A stretch of 32,047 nt of DNA from JAOUEA01 sp040882605. Lineage in GTDB: Bacteria; Actinomycetota; UBA4738; HRBIN12. The translations under genes and the position numbers were made by a program. Shown here one piece after another: positions 16,333 to 24,058 of the stretch (position 1 is the stretch's first letter; every line of letters starts with the position of its first letter). The stretch covers positions 1 to 32,047 of the forward strand of contig JBBEAY010000032.1 of the NCBI GenBank assembly GCA_040882605.1. The letters run 5' to 3'. A model generated the notes under the pieces. The model had not been told where the DNA came from and did no database searches. It saw only the letters and a program-made list of their open reading frames with translations.

Positions 16333-17034
16333 ATGGCGCGCGCCACATGGTTGCTCGAACCGCCGGGGCTCGTGCCCTACGACTCGGCAAACGATGCGAT
16401 GCATCTGCTCGCAGAGCGTCGCCTCGACGATCGAGCGCCGGATTCCCTGATCCTGCTGGAACACCCTCCGGTGTTCACCGCCGGCCGGCGTGCGAGGCCC
16501 GAGCACCTGATCTGGAGCGAACCACAAGCGCTGGCGCGTGGCGCCGATGTGCGCCACATCGATCGCGGCGGGTCGTTCACGTTCCACGGACCCGGGCAGC
16601 TCGTGGGCTACCCGGTTCTGCAACTCGGTGAACGGCCCGATGCCGCCCGGTACCTGCGCGGACTCGAGGAAGCGGTGATCCGGTCCGGCGCAGATCTCGG
16701 GGCGGAGCTGCACCGGCGCGACGACGTGCAAACGGGTGTGTTCGCCGGCGACGACAAGGTCTGCGCGATCGGAGTGCGCCTCATGCGAACGAGGGTCACG
16801 CTTCACGGGTTCGCGATCAACTGCGAAACCGACCTCGCGTGGTTCGACGGCATCGTCGCATGCGGACTCCCGGACAACGGAGTGACGTCGCTGAGCGCCC
16901 TGTTGAAGCGCGGGGTGAGCGTCAACGAGGTCCGACCGATCGTGCGCCGCCATCTCGCTGACGTGTTCGACCTCGCTTACGAACCTGCCCCAGGCGTCGA
17001 GATCATGCCATTCGCCGACGCAGTGCCGGCGTGA
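16333..17034 (+). CDS. lipB: Octanoyl-[ACP]:protein N-octanoyltransferase LipB
   Basis: 233 residues from ATG 16333. The enzyme transfers octanoyl from acyl carrier protein to the lipoyl-domain lysine of E2 or GcvH, the first step of lipoate synthesis. Motifs: LEHPPVFTAGRRA (42-54), RGGSFTFHGPGQLVGYPVL (78-96), catalytic Lys142 in DDKVCAIGV, and catalytic Cys177 in GIVACGLPDNGVTSL. It sits directly behind E2, its substrate, and probably is co-transcribed from lpd onward. lipA, which completes the pathway, lies 8 kb away at 25478. The 3' end is convergent with the methyltransferase gene, 13 nt apart. Confidence 0.96.
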   Translation: MARATWLLEPPGLVPYDSANDAMHLLAERRLDDRAPDSLILLEHPPVFTAGRRARPEHLIWSEPQALARGADVRHIDRGGSFTFHGPGQLVGYPVLQLGERPDAARYLRGLEEAVIRSGADLGAELHRRDDVQTGVFAGDDKVCAIGVRLMRTRVTLHGFAINCETDLAWFDGIVACGLPDNGVTSLSALLKRGVSVNEVRPIVRRHLADVFDLAYEPAPGVEIMPFADAVPA

Positions 17035-17047
17035 CCCGCGCCGACCC

Positions 17048-17794
17048 TCAGCCCCGGTCGGCGACCAGCGCGTAACGGGGCAGGTGCTCGAGCCAGCCGA
17101 GCGGCCACGGCTCGTGCAGTCGCGCAGCCCATTCCACGTCGCGCAGGCGTTGGATACGCCCACCGGTCCACCCGGCCTCGTACACCGCTTCTACGAGCGG
17201 CGTGGGAGAGGGCATGCGCGCGAGAGGGAGCGCTTCGAGCACCTCGTCGGGGTACGGAGCGTGGTGGTGGTCGGCCACTCCCATCAACCGGCGCGTGACA
17301 CCGGAGACCGCGCGCCTCGCTCGATCGGCGGGCGCTCTCGAGCCCCAGACACCCTCGAAGATCACCAGACGCCCGCCGGGAGCGGTCGCATCGCGCCAGG
17401 CCCGCAACGCGCCGACCGGGTCGGGCATCGTCCAGAGCACGTGGCGCTCGACGATCGCCTCGAACGGACCCGGCGGAGGTGACATCGCCGACCCGATATG
17501 TAACGAAAGCTCGAGCCCGCGGGAGTCGGCCTTCTCGCGGGCCTTCGCCAGCATGCCTTCGGAAACGTCGAGCGAGGTCACCCGATAGCCGAGCTCTGCC
17601 GCGAGCACGCTGAGCGACCCGGTGCCGGCGCCCGCGTCGAGCACCGTCGCCGGCGGCTCCGGAAGGGCGCGCCGCAGGGCGGCTCGCCAGGCGGCGGCTT
17701 CCAGAGGGTCGGACACCGCGTGCGACGCCGAGAGATCGTAGGTCGCCGAGTCTCGGTCCCAGAATTCGCGGATGAGGTCGTGTACGTCGGCCAT
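17048..17794 (-). CDS. Class I SAM-dependent methyltransferase
   Basis: 248 residues. Rossmann-type motif I VLDAGAGTG at 51-59, acidic end of strand 2 at SLDVSE (Asp76), and the FEAIVERHVLWTMPDPVGALRAW segment typical of Methyltransf_11/25 proteins. No substrate-specific motif is recognised; small-molecule or quinone/lipid targets are all possible. Start ATG 17794 places motif I at the normal distance; a longer frame would run into the thioredoxin gene. It begins 16 nt after the thioredoxin-TPR stop, so the two are probably one transcript. Confidence 0.82.
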   Translation of the reverse strand: MADVHDLIREFWDRDSATYDLSASHAVSDPLEAAAWRAALRRALPEPPATVLDAGAGTGSLSVLAAELGYRVTSLDVSEGMLAKAREKADSRGLELSLHIGSAMSPPPGPFEAIVERHVLWTMPDPVGALRAWRDATAPGGRLVIFEGVWGSRAPADRARRAVSGVTRRLMGVADHHHAPYPDEVLEALPLARMPSPTPLVEAVYEAGWTGGRIQRLRDVEWAARLHEPWPLGWLEHLPRYALVADRG

Positions 17795-17810
17795 GATCGC
17801 CAGCCGTCTC

Positions 17811-18677
17811 TCAGAACAGGCGGGCGGCGAGCTTCGGTCGAAACTCCGCCACGATCGGATCATCGCCGAGCGTCGCGAAGACGTCGACCATGGACTCGCG
17901 AGCACCGGCGGGGTCTTCGTCGAAGGCGGCGAGCATGCCATCAAGCGCTTCTCGCCAGCGACGATCTGCGGCCACCTTGCGCGCCTGGGTGAGGCGGTCG
18001 TCGCCGCCGAGCGATGCCCACCCCGACACCCTCACCGCCGACATCACGAGCTCGGCCTCAGGGTCGGGAAGCAGGGGCTCAACGAGCGCCGAGGCCTCGC
18101 CGACCTCGTCTCTGCCCACCAGGATGCGCGCGAGGCCAACCGCGGCTTCCTTGTTCTCGTGATCTTTCTCGAGCGCCTCGCGGAAGCCGGCCTCGGCCGA
18201 GGCGAGATCACCGGTCGCCTCGATAGCGAGGGCGTCTTCGACCTCGACCTGCGCCTCGGTCGGCACGACGCTGTCGATGAATCGGTTCACTTCCTGTTCG
18301 GGCAGCGCGCCGATGAACATGTCGACGGGCTTTCCGCCGCTGAATGCGACGACCGTCGGGATACCCTGGCTCTGCACGGCCTGCAGCAACGCGTTCCCGA
18401 CCGCGTTGGCATCGACGTCGAGTTTGGCCAGCAGGAAGTCTCCCCCGCGCTCGATCGCGACCTTCTCGAGGGTGGGACCGAGGGTGCGGCAGGGCGCGCA
18501 CCACGACGCCCACATGTCGACCACCACGGGGCGCTGCATCGACCCCTGGATCACCACTTGCTCGAAGTCGGCGTCGGTGACGTCGACCACGTGCTGCATC
18601 GTGGCGCCGGCGGCGCGCGGAGCGCCGATCGGTCCGTCGGGGGCCTTGGGGACGCCCATGCCGCTCATGTCGACCAT
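17811..18677 (-). CDS. Thioredoxin-TPR protein (CnoX/YbbN-like)
   Basis: 288 residues from ATG 18677 (GAGAGG upstream). A Gly/Pro-rich head of about 26 residues precedes a thioredoxin domain (about 28-135) with an active-site Cys60-Ala-Pro-Cys63 in WASWCAPC, and a C-terminal helical region (about 150-288) with TPR-like repeats (GDLASAEAGFREALEKDHENKEAAVGLARILV). This architecture is that of CnoX (YbbN), which links chaperone holding with protection of cysteines. Escherichia coli CnoX lacks a full CxxC, whereas this protein has one, so it may also reduce disulfides. Cytosolic: no signal peptide. It is divergent from the second E1-alpha, with 168 nt of regulatory DNA between. Confidence 0.88.
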   Translation of the reverse strand: MVDMSGMGVPKAPDGPIGAPRAAGATMQHVVDVTDADFEQVVIQGSMQRPVVVDMWASWCAPCRTLGPTLEKVAIERGGDFLLAKLDVDANAVGNALLQAVQSQGIPTVVAFSGGKPVDMFIGALPEQEVNRFIDSVVPTEAQVEVEDALAIEATGDLASAEAGFREALEKDHENKEAAVGLARILVGRDEVGEASALVEPLLPDPEAELVMSAVRVSGWASLGGDDRLTQARKVAADRRWREALDGMLAAFDEDPAGARESMVDVFATLGDDPIVAEFRPKLAARLF

Positions 18678-18757
18678 CGCGTTCCAGCCTCTCACACGCC
18701 CGCGGGAGCGTCGGGCCCAAGCGCTGTCGCTCGTCCGTGTTCCCGTCGAGCCGGCAG

Positions 18758-18772
18758 TACCACTAGGGGGTA
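18758..18772. promoter_or_regulatory. Imperfect palindrome resembling a CsoR-type operator
   Basis: In the thioredoxin / E1-alpha divergent gap the minus strand reads TACCCCCTAGTGGTA, an imperfect 15-bp palindrome with TACC/GGTA ends and a G/C-run core. CsoR-family metal or persulfide sensors often bind sites of this style. No csoR-like gene is in the window, and the resemblance is by eye only. Confidence 0.25.
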
Positions 18773-18808
18773 TATGGGCGCTCCCCGGACTCTCGGTCCA
18801 GGCGGGTG

Positions 18809-18814
18809 TATGCT
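18809..18814 (+). promoter_or_regulatory. Putative -10 box for the second E1 operon
   Basis: TATGCT lies about 32 nt before the GTG start at 18846, leaving room for a short leader with GGAG at about 18832-18835. A -35-like CGGACT is 17 nt upstream and matches poorly. Confidence 0.35.
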
Positions 18815-18845
18815 CGCTGAACCGATGCGATGGAGCTCGAACTAG

Positions 18846-19871
18846 GTGTCCACGCGTGTCGCGCCCACCCCTCATGGGGCGCTCGGGCTCTCCGACGACG
18901 ACCTACGCGCCATGTACCGCCTCGTGCTGACGGCGCGCCTGCTCGACGAGGCGGCGTTGCGTCAGAACCGCATGGGCCGGGCGGCTTTCGTCGTGCCTGC
19001 CGAGGGTCACGAGGCATGTCAGGTCGGCACGGGGTGGGCCATGCGCAAGGGCGTCGACATCTGGCTCCCCTACTACCGCGACGGCGCGCTGGTGCTTGCC
19101 GCCGGCATGACGCCGTACGAGGTCTTCTTGGGTATCTTCGCCAAAGCCGACGACCCGTCGAGCGGCGGCCGCCAGATGCCGTCGCACTGGGGCCACAAGA
19201 AGCTGGGCATCATCACGGGCTCGTCGCCGATCGCGACCCAAGTGCCGCATGCCGCGGGCATCGCCTACGCGATCAAGTACCGGAACGAGGATGCGGTGGT
19301 GGGCTGTTGGTTCGGCGACGGCGCCACGAGCGAGGGCGACTGGCACGAGGGTCTCAACTTCGCGGGGATCCACAAACTTCCCGTGATCTTCGTGTGTGAG
19401 AACAACCACTATGCCATCAGCGTGCCGCAGTCCAAACAGATGGCGGTGGAGCACGTGGCCGATCGGGCAGCCGGATACGGCTTCCCGGGGGTCGTGGTCG
19501 ACGGCAACGACGTACTCGCGTGCTACGAGGCGATGAAGCACGCTCACGACCGCGCCCGTGCCGGCGAGGGCCCGACCTTGATCGAGTGCAAGACCTACCG
19601 CTTTCTCGGACACACCAGCGACGACGACGACAAGACCTACCGGCCGCGCGATGAGGTGGAGCTGGCTCGTCAACACGACCCTGTGCACGTGCTCGGTACC
19701 TACATGCGCGAGCACAGGTTGATCGACGACGGCGGCGCCGAGGAGCTGCGAGCGTCGGTCAAGGGTGAGATCGAAGAGGCGCTCGCGGCCGCCTGGGACG
19801 CCCCGGACCCCGATCCTTCATCGGCGATGCGCCATGTGTTCGCTGAGCCGGCGGGCGGCGTCGGGCAATGA
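18846..19871 (+). CDS. bkdA: Branched-chain 2-oxoacid dehydrogenase E1, alpha subunit (set 2)
   Basis: 341 residues. ThDP motif FGDGATSEGDWHEGLN (about 157-172) through VCENNHYAIS. Features of branched-chain E1-alpha are visible: PYYRDGALVLAAGM, GRQMPSHWG, and the conserved YRFLGHTSDDD loop near the phosphorylation-loop region of mammalian enzymes. Starts at GTG 18846. Overlaps the beta gene by 4 nt (ATGA), a tight translational pair. No E2 or E3 gene follows; the set at 11446-16325 could serve both. Compared with set 1, the sequence is clearly a different subfamily, so this is not a recent duplication. Substrate assignment is from family resemblance. Confidence 0.9.
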   Translation: MSTRVAPTPHGALGLSDDDLRAMYRLVLTARLLDEAALRQNRMGRAAFVVPAEGHEACQVGTGWAMRKGVDIWLPYYRDGALVLAAGMTPYEVFLGIFAKADDPSSGGRQMPSHWGHKKLGIITGSSPIATQVPHAAGIAYAIKYRNEDAVVGCWFGDGATSEGDWHEGLNFAGIHKLPVIFVCENNHYAISVPQSKQMAVEHVADRAAGYGFPGVVVDGNDVLACYEAMKHAHDRARAGEGPTLIECKTYRFLGHTSDDDDKTYRPRDEVELARQHDPVHVLGTYMREHRLIDDGGAEELRASVKGEIEEALAAAWDAPDPDPSSAMRHVFAEPAGGVGQ

Positions 19872-20857
19872 CCGAGAAGAACGTCGTCACCGCGATCCGT
19901 GACGCCCTGCACGACGAGATGGCAGAAGACGATCGCATCGTGTTGCTCGGCGAAGACGTCGGGAATCGCGGTGGTGTGTTCCGCGTCAGCGTCGGCTGGA
20001 TGGAGGAGTTCGGCGAGCAGCGTGTGATCGACACACCGCTCGCGGAGTCGGGTCTCGTCGGCGTGGCGATCGGCATGGCGATGCACGGTCTGCTGCCGGT
20101 GGCCGAGATCCAGTTCGCCGACTTCATCCATCCGGCGTTCGACCAGATCGTGTCGGAAGCCGCCCGAATCCGATACCGCTCGAACGGGGCGTTCGGCTGT
20201 CCGCTCGTGATCAGGACCCCGTGCGGAGGCGGCATCCACGGCGCGCTCTACCACTCGCAGTCGATCGAGGCGTTCTATGCACACGTACCGGGCCTCAAGG
20301 TGGTGATGCCCTCGACGCCGGCGGACGCGGCCGGCCTGTTGCGCTCGGCGATCGCCGACCCCGATCCGGTGCTGTTCCTCGAACACAAGAAGACATACCG
20401 GGCGATCACCGGCGAGGTGCCCGACGACCGCCACCTCGTGCCGATCGGGTCGGCCGACATCAAGCGCCAGGGCAGCGACCTCACGTGCGTGAGCTATGGG
20501 TACTCGTTGCACACGTGTCTCGACGCCGCGTCTCGACTCCACGACGACGAGGGCATCTCCGTCGAGGTCGTCGACGTGCGGTCGCTCGCGCCGCTCGACA
20601 CAGCCACCATCCTCGACTCGGTGCGACGCACATCGAAGGCGATGGTGGTCTACGAGGACAACCGTACCTACGGGGCGGGCGCCGAGATCGTCGCGACGAT
20701 CGCCGAGGAGGCGATGTTCGACCTCGACGCTCCGATCGTGAGGATCGGCGGGCCCGACATCCCCGCCATGCCGTTCGCGACCCCACTCGAGCATCTCTAC
20801 ATGGAACCTGAACCCGACCAGGTGTACCAGCGCATGCTCGAGCTCGCCCACGCCTGA
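19868..20857 (+). CDS. bkdB: Branched-chain 2-oxoacid dehydrogenase E1, beta subunit (set 2)
   Basis: 329 residues. LGEDVGNRGGVFRVSVGW (27-44), DTPLAESGLVGVAIGMA, GGGIHGALYHSQSIEAFYAHVPGLKVV with the active-site His of the HSQS box, FLEHKKTYR, and YEDNRTYGAGAEIVATI. The GGGIHGALYHSQ form is that of branched-chain E1-beta; set 1 E1-beta instead has GGYVRASSFHSV. Starts with ATG inside the end of the alpha gene. It forms the alpha2beta2 E1 that decarboxylates branched-chain 2-oxoacids from valine, leucine and isoleucine. A sensor kinase begins 54 nt later with its own GTG; co-transcription is possible but not shown. Confidence 0.92.
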   Translation: MTEKNVVTAIRDALHDEMAEDDRIVLLGEDVGNRGGVFRVSVGWMEEFGEQRVIDTPLAESGLVGVAIGMAMHGLLPVAEIQFADFIHPAFDQIVSEAARIRYRSNGAFGCPLVIRTPCGGGIHGALYHSQSIEAFYAHVPGLKVVMPSTPADAAGLLRSAIADPDPVLFLEHKKTYRAITGEVPDDRHLVPIGSADIKRQGSDLTCVSYGYSLHTCLDAASRLHDDEGISVEVVDVRSLAPLDTATILDSVRRTSKAMVVYEDNRTYGAGAEIVATIAEEAMFDLDAPIVRIGGPDIPAMPFATPLEHLYMEPEPDQVYQRMLELAHA

Positions 20858-20911
20858 GCTCACGGCCAGCGGTTCAGGCCTCGGTCTAAGACGTCGATAC
20901 CCACAGCGACG

Positions 20912-23900
20912 GTGAACCTCCGACGCAAGACAACGGTGCCCGATCGTGATGAGCGGTCGACGAGCCGGCACGATCTCATGGTCGTGCTGGGAGCTGTCGT
21001 GCTGCTCGCCGTGGGCAGCGTCAGCGGCGCGTTCGAGGCGACGCACCAGGCACTCGAGTCCAAGTCGCCCACCTTGGCCGGTTCAGCGAGCGGCATCTTG
21101 CTCATAGCCGCCGCGGCCGCTGGGCTGATCGCGATGTCACAGCACCGGCGCGGCCGCGCGGATCGCGGTCGCGTCGCGGAGACCGAGACCAAGTACAAGG
21201 CGATGACCGAGCATGTTCCGGTGGTTGCTTACACCTGGGACCTCGCCGAGACCGGCACAGCCGCGATGTCGTACATCAGCCCACAGATCGAGGGACTCCT
21301 TGGGTTCACCGCCGAGTGGTGGCTCGAAGACCAGAAGCGGTGGCGAACCAGGGTGCACCCAGACGACATCGGCGATGTGCTGTCAACGTGGAACGGAGCG
21401 GTCGAAACCCGGTCGCGATTCGCGGCCGAATACCGCATGCGCACCCTGGCAGGCGAGGAGATCTGGGTCCGAGACGAGGCCAGCCCCGCAACCGATGGCG
21501 CGGCGACTCGCTACCGCGGAGTGTTGTACGACGTGACCGCCGAACGGGAAAGCCAGCAGAAGGTGCTCGAGGCCGAGCAGCGGTACCGATCGCTCGTCGA
21601 ACGGTTGCCGGCCGTGACCTACCGAAGCGATGTCGAGGATCGCGTTGAGGGCGATCGAGTCGACTACGTCTCCCCGCAGGTGCTCGAAGTAACCGGCTAC
21701 ACCCAGCAGGAATGGTCCTCCCCCGGGCTCTGGGAGTCATGCATATACGAGGTGGACCGCGAACACATAGTGGCCGAGGCGCGGCGCACCGACCGCACGC
21801 TCGAACCCTTCGACGTCGAGTACCGCCTCGTGCGCAAGGACGGCTCGATCATCTGGGTTCACGACAGTTCTGCAGTAGTACATCGAGGCGACGGCGCTAC
21901 GGTCTGGCAGGGGCTCATCCAGGACGTCACCGAACGCAGACACGCCGGGCAGACACTCGAGGAGGCCGGAGAGCAGTTCCGCCGACTGGTGGAGCAGCTT
22001 CCGGCGGTGATCTACATCGACGCGGTCGACGAGATCGCGACCGCTCACTACGTCAGCCCACAGTACGAACGGCTCACCGGCTACACACCCGACGAGCGCA
22101 TCGCCGATCCGGGACTTTGGATGGGCATGGTCCATCCGGAAGACCGCTCGCGGGTCGTGACCGAATCGAACCGCACGAACGAGACGAGTGAGGACTACGA
22201 GGTCGAGCACCGCATCATCCGTAAGGACGGGCAGGTCGTCTGGGTGCACGACCATGCCTTCTTGGTTCGTTCGCCCGACGGTGAGAGCGCGTGGCAAGGA
22301 GTGCTCACCGACATCACCGACCGCAAGCAAGCCGAGGACGCGCTGGCGAGCAGGGACCGGATCCTCGAAGCGGCCGGCCACGCAGCGGAACGGTTCCTGC
22401 GGGCACCCTCGTGGCGTGACGGCATCGACGAGGTGTTGACGCGACTCGGCGACGCCGGGCGAGCAACACGTGTCGGCGTCTTCGAGAACCTCGATGTGGG
22501 TGGCGAGCAGCAGGTCAGCATGCAACATGTCTGGCTCGCTCCGGATGCGCCCCCGATGCTGGGACGGTCGCCGTCGATCTCCTCGCGTGGCGGCGACCTC
22601 GGGCACTGGGGAGCCGTGCTCAGCGAGGGAAGGGTCATCCACGGACCCACTGCCGAGATGGACGAGGCCGAGAGGCAGCCATTCGATGAACTGGGCATCC
22701 GATCGATGATGGTGATGCCCGTCTTCGCCGACGGCGCGTGGTGGGGGTCGATCGGCCTCGACGACTGCAGCGCCGACAGGGTGTGGCAGCCTGCCGAGAT
22801 CGATGCGATCCGGGTAGTCGCGAGCACCCTGGGCGCAGCGGTCGAGCGAGAACAGGGCGCCCACCGTCTCACCGAGGCCGAGGAACGCTACCGTGCGATC
22901 GTCGAACACGTGCCTGCCACGATCTATCTCGACCGCGCTGATGCTTCGATGCGCTCGATCTATGTGAGCCCCCAGATCGAGGAGATGACCGGCATCACTC
23001 CGCAGGAATGGATCGACCAGCCCGATCTCTGGCTCGCGATCATGGCGCCTGAGGACCGGGCGGACGTTCAGAGCTCGTACGTCGAAGCAGTGAAGGCGCG
23101 CCGGCCATGGCAAGCCGAGTATCGATTGAACACCCGGGACGGCCGCACGATCTGGGTGCACGACGAGATCACGTTCGTGACCGACGCAGACGGCGAGCCG
23201 CTGTTCTTGCAGGGCGTCTTGATGGACATCACCGAGCGCAAGCTGGCCGAGCAGGCCCTGCGTGATTCCGCGCGCCACGAACGTGAAGCAGCGGAACGGC
23301 TCCGTGTGCTCGACGACATGAAGAACACGTTCCTCGCGGCCGTCTCGCACGAACTCCGAAGCCCGCTCACGTCGATCCTTGGGTTGTCGATCACACTCGA
23401 GCGGGCTCCCGACATGCCGGGCGCCGACCGCGGCGACCTGCTCGAGCGATTGGCGTTCAACGCCCGCAAGCTCGATCGTCTCCTGAAGGACCTGCTCGAC
23501 ATCGACCGCCTGAATCGCGGGATCGTCGAGCCCCAGTACCGGACCGTCGACGCGGCTGCGCTCACGCGCCGATCGGTCGAGAGCCTCGACGCCCTCGACG
23601 ACCGTGTCATCGAGGTCGAGGCTCAGCCACTCGTGTTGACGGTCGACCCCCCGAAGCTCGAACGCATCATCGAGAACCTCGTGACCAACGCCGTCCGGCA
23701 CACGCATGCGACGAGTCGCATCTGGGTCAAGCTCGAGCCTTCCCAAGGAGGCGCGGTGCTGAGCGTCGAGGACGACGGTCCCGGCGTGCCCTCGGAGCTT
23801 CACGACGCGATCTTCGAGCCGTTCCGCCAGGGGCGGCCCACGGCGTCGCCTCACTCCCCCGGAACCGGCGTGGGGCTCTCTCTGGTGGCGAAGTTCGCGG

Positions 23901-24046
23901 AGCTCCACGGCGGCCGGGCCTGGGTCGAGGATCGGCCCGGTGGCGGCGCCGCCTTCCGAGTGTTCCTGCCGTCGGCGCCCGGGGCGGACCCCGGCGCAAC
24001 GCCGGACGGCGAGGCGTTCGCCTCGGCGTCGGCCGACGTGGTCTGA
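20912..24046 (+). CDS. Membrane multi-PAS/GAF sensor histidine kinase
   Basis: 1044 residues. Two N-terminal membrane helices (about 22-40 and 56-76) with a very short outside loop, then PAS1 (about 93-212), PAS2 (about 214-346), PAS3 (about 350-478), GAF (about 480-645), PAS4 (about 650-783), HisKA (about 798-866) with His813 in SHELRSP, and HATPase (about 908-1028) with N box near 920, G1 DDGPGVP and G2 GTGVGLSLV. Each PAS ends in the PAC-type motif (IWVxD...GVLxDIT) and they resemble each other, suggesting internal duplication. Input is likely cytosolic. No response regulator is adjacent; it may act on a distant one. Start GTG 20912 is uncertain, since no strong ribosome site is seen. Confidence 0.92.
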   Translation: MNLRRKTTVPDRDERSTSRHDLMVVLGAVVLLAVGSVSGAFEATHQALESKSPTLAGSASGILLIAAAAAGLIAMSQHRRGRADRGRVAETETKYKAMTEHVPVVAYTWDLAETGTAAMSYISPQIEGLLGFTAEWWLEDQKRWRTRVHPDDIGDVLSTWNGAVETRSRFAAEYRMRTLAGEEIWVRDEASPATDGAATRYRGVLYDVTAERESQQKVLEAEQRYRSLVERLPAVTYRSDVEDRVEGDRVDYVSPQVLEVTGYTQQEWSSPGLWESCIYEVDREHIVAEARRTDRTLEPFDVEYRLVRKDGSIIWVHDSSAVVHRGDGATVWQGLIQDVTERRHAGQTLEEAGEQFRRLVEQLPAVIYIDAVDEIATAHYVSPQYERLTGYTPDERIADPGLWMGMVHPEDRSRVVTESNRTNETSEDYEVEHRIIRKDGQVVWVHDHAFLVRSPDGESAWQGVLTDITDRKQAEDALASRDRILEAAGHAAERFLRAPSWRDGIDEVLTRLGDAGRATRVGVFENLDVGGEQQVSMQHVWLAPDAPPMLGRSPSISSRGGDLGHWGAVLSEGRVIHGPTAEMDEAERQPFDELGIRSMMVMPVFADGAWWGSIGLDDCSADRVWQPAEIDAIRVVASTLGAAVEREQGAHRLTEAEERYRAIVEHVPATIYLDRADASMRSIYVSPQIEEMTGITPQEWIDQPDLWLAIMAPEDRADVQSSYVEAVKARRPWQAEYRLNTRDGRTIWVHDEITFVTDADGEPLFLQGVLMDITERKLAEQALRDSARHEREAAERLRVLDDMKNTFLAAVSHELRSPLTSILGLSITLERAPDMPGADRGDLLERLAFNARKLDRLLKDLLDIDRLNRGIVEPQYRTVDAAALTRRSVESLDALDDRVIEVEAQPLVLTVDPPKLERIIENLVTNAVRHTHATSRIWVKLEPSQGGAVLSVEDDGPGVPSELHDAIFEPFRQGRPTASPHSPGTGVGLSLVAKFAELHGGRAWVEDRPGGGAAFRVFLPSAPGADPGATPDGEAFASASADVV

Positions 24047-24058
24047 ACGCCGACGCTC

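Noticed and set aside
20853..20879. GCCTGA/TCAGGC stem after the second E1-beta gene
   Set aside because: Six-bp stem with a long loop and no T-tract; too weak to call a terminator.
21737..23908. 723-codon open frame opposite the PAS kinase
   Set aside because: Entirely antisense to a well-supported multi-domain gene; Asp/Arg/His/Val-rich and motif-free.
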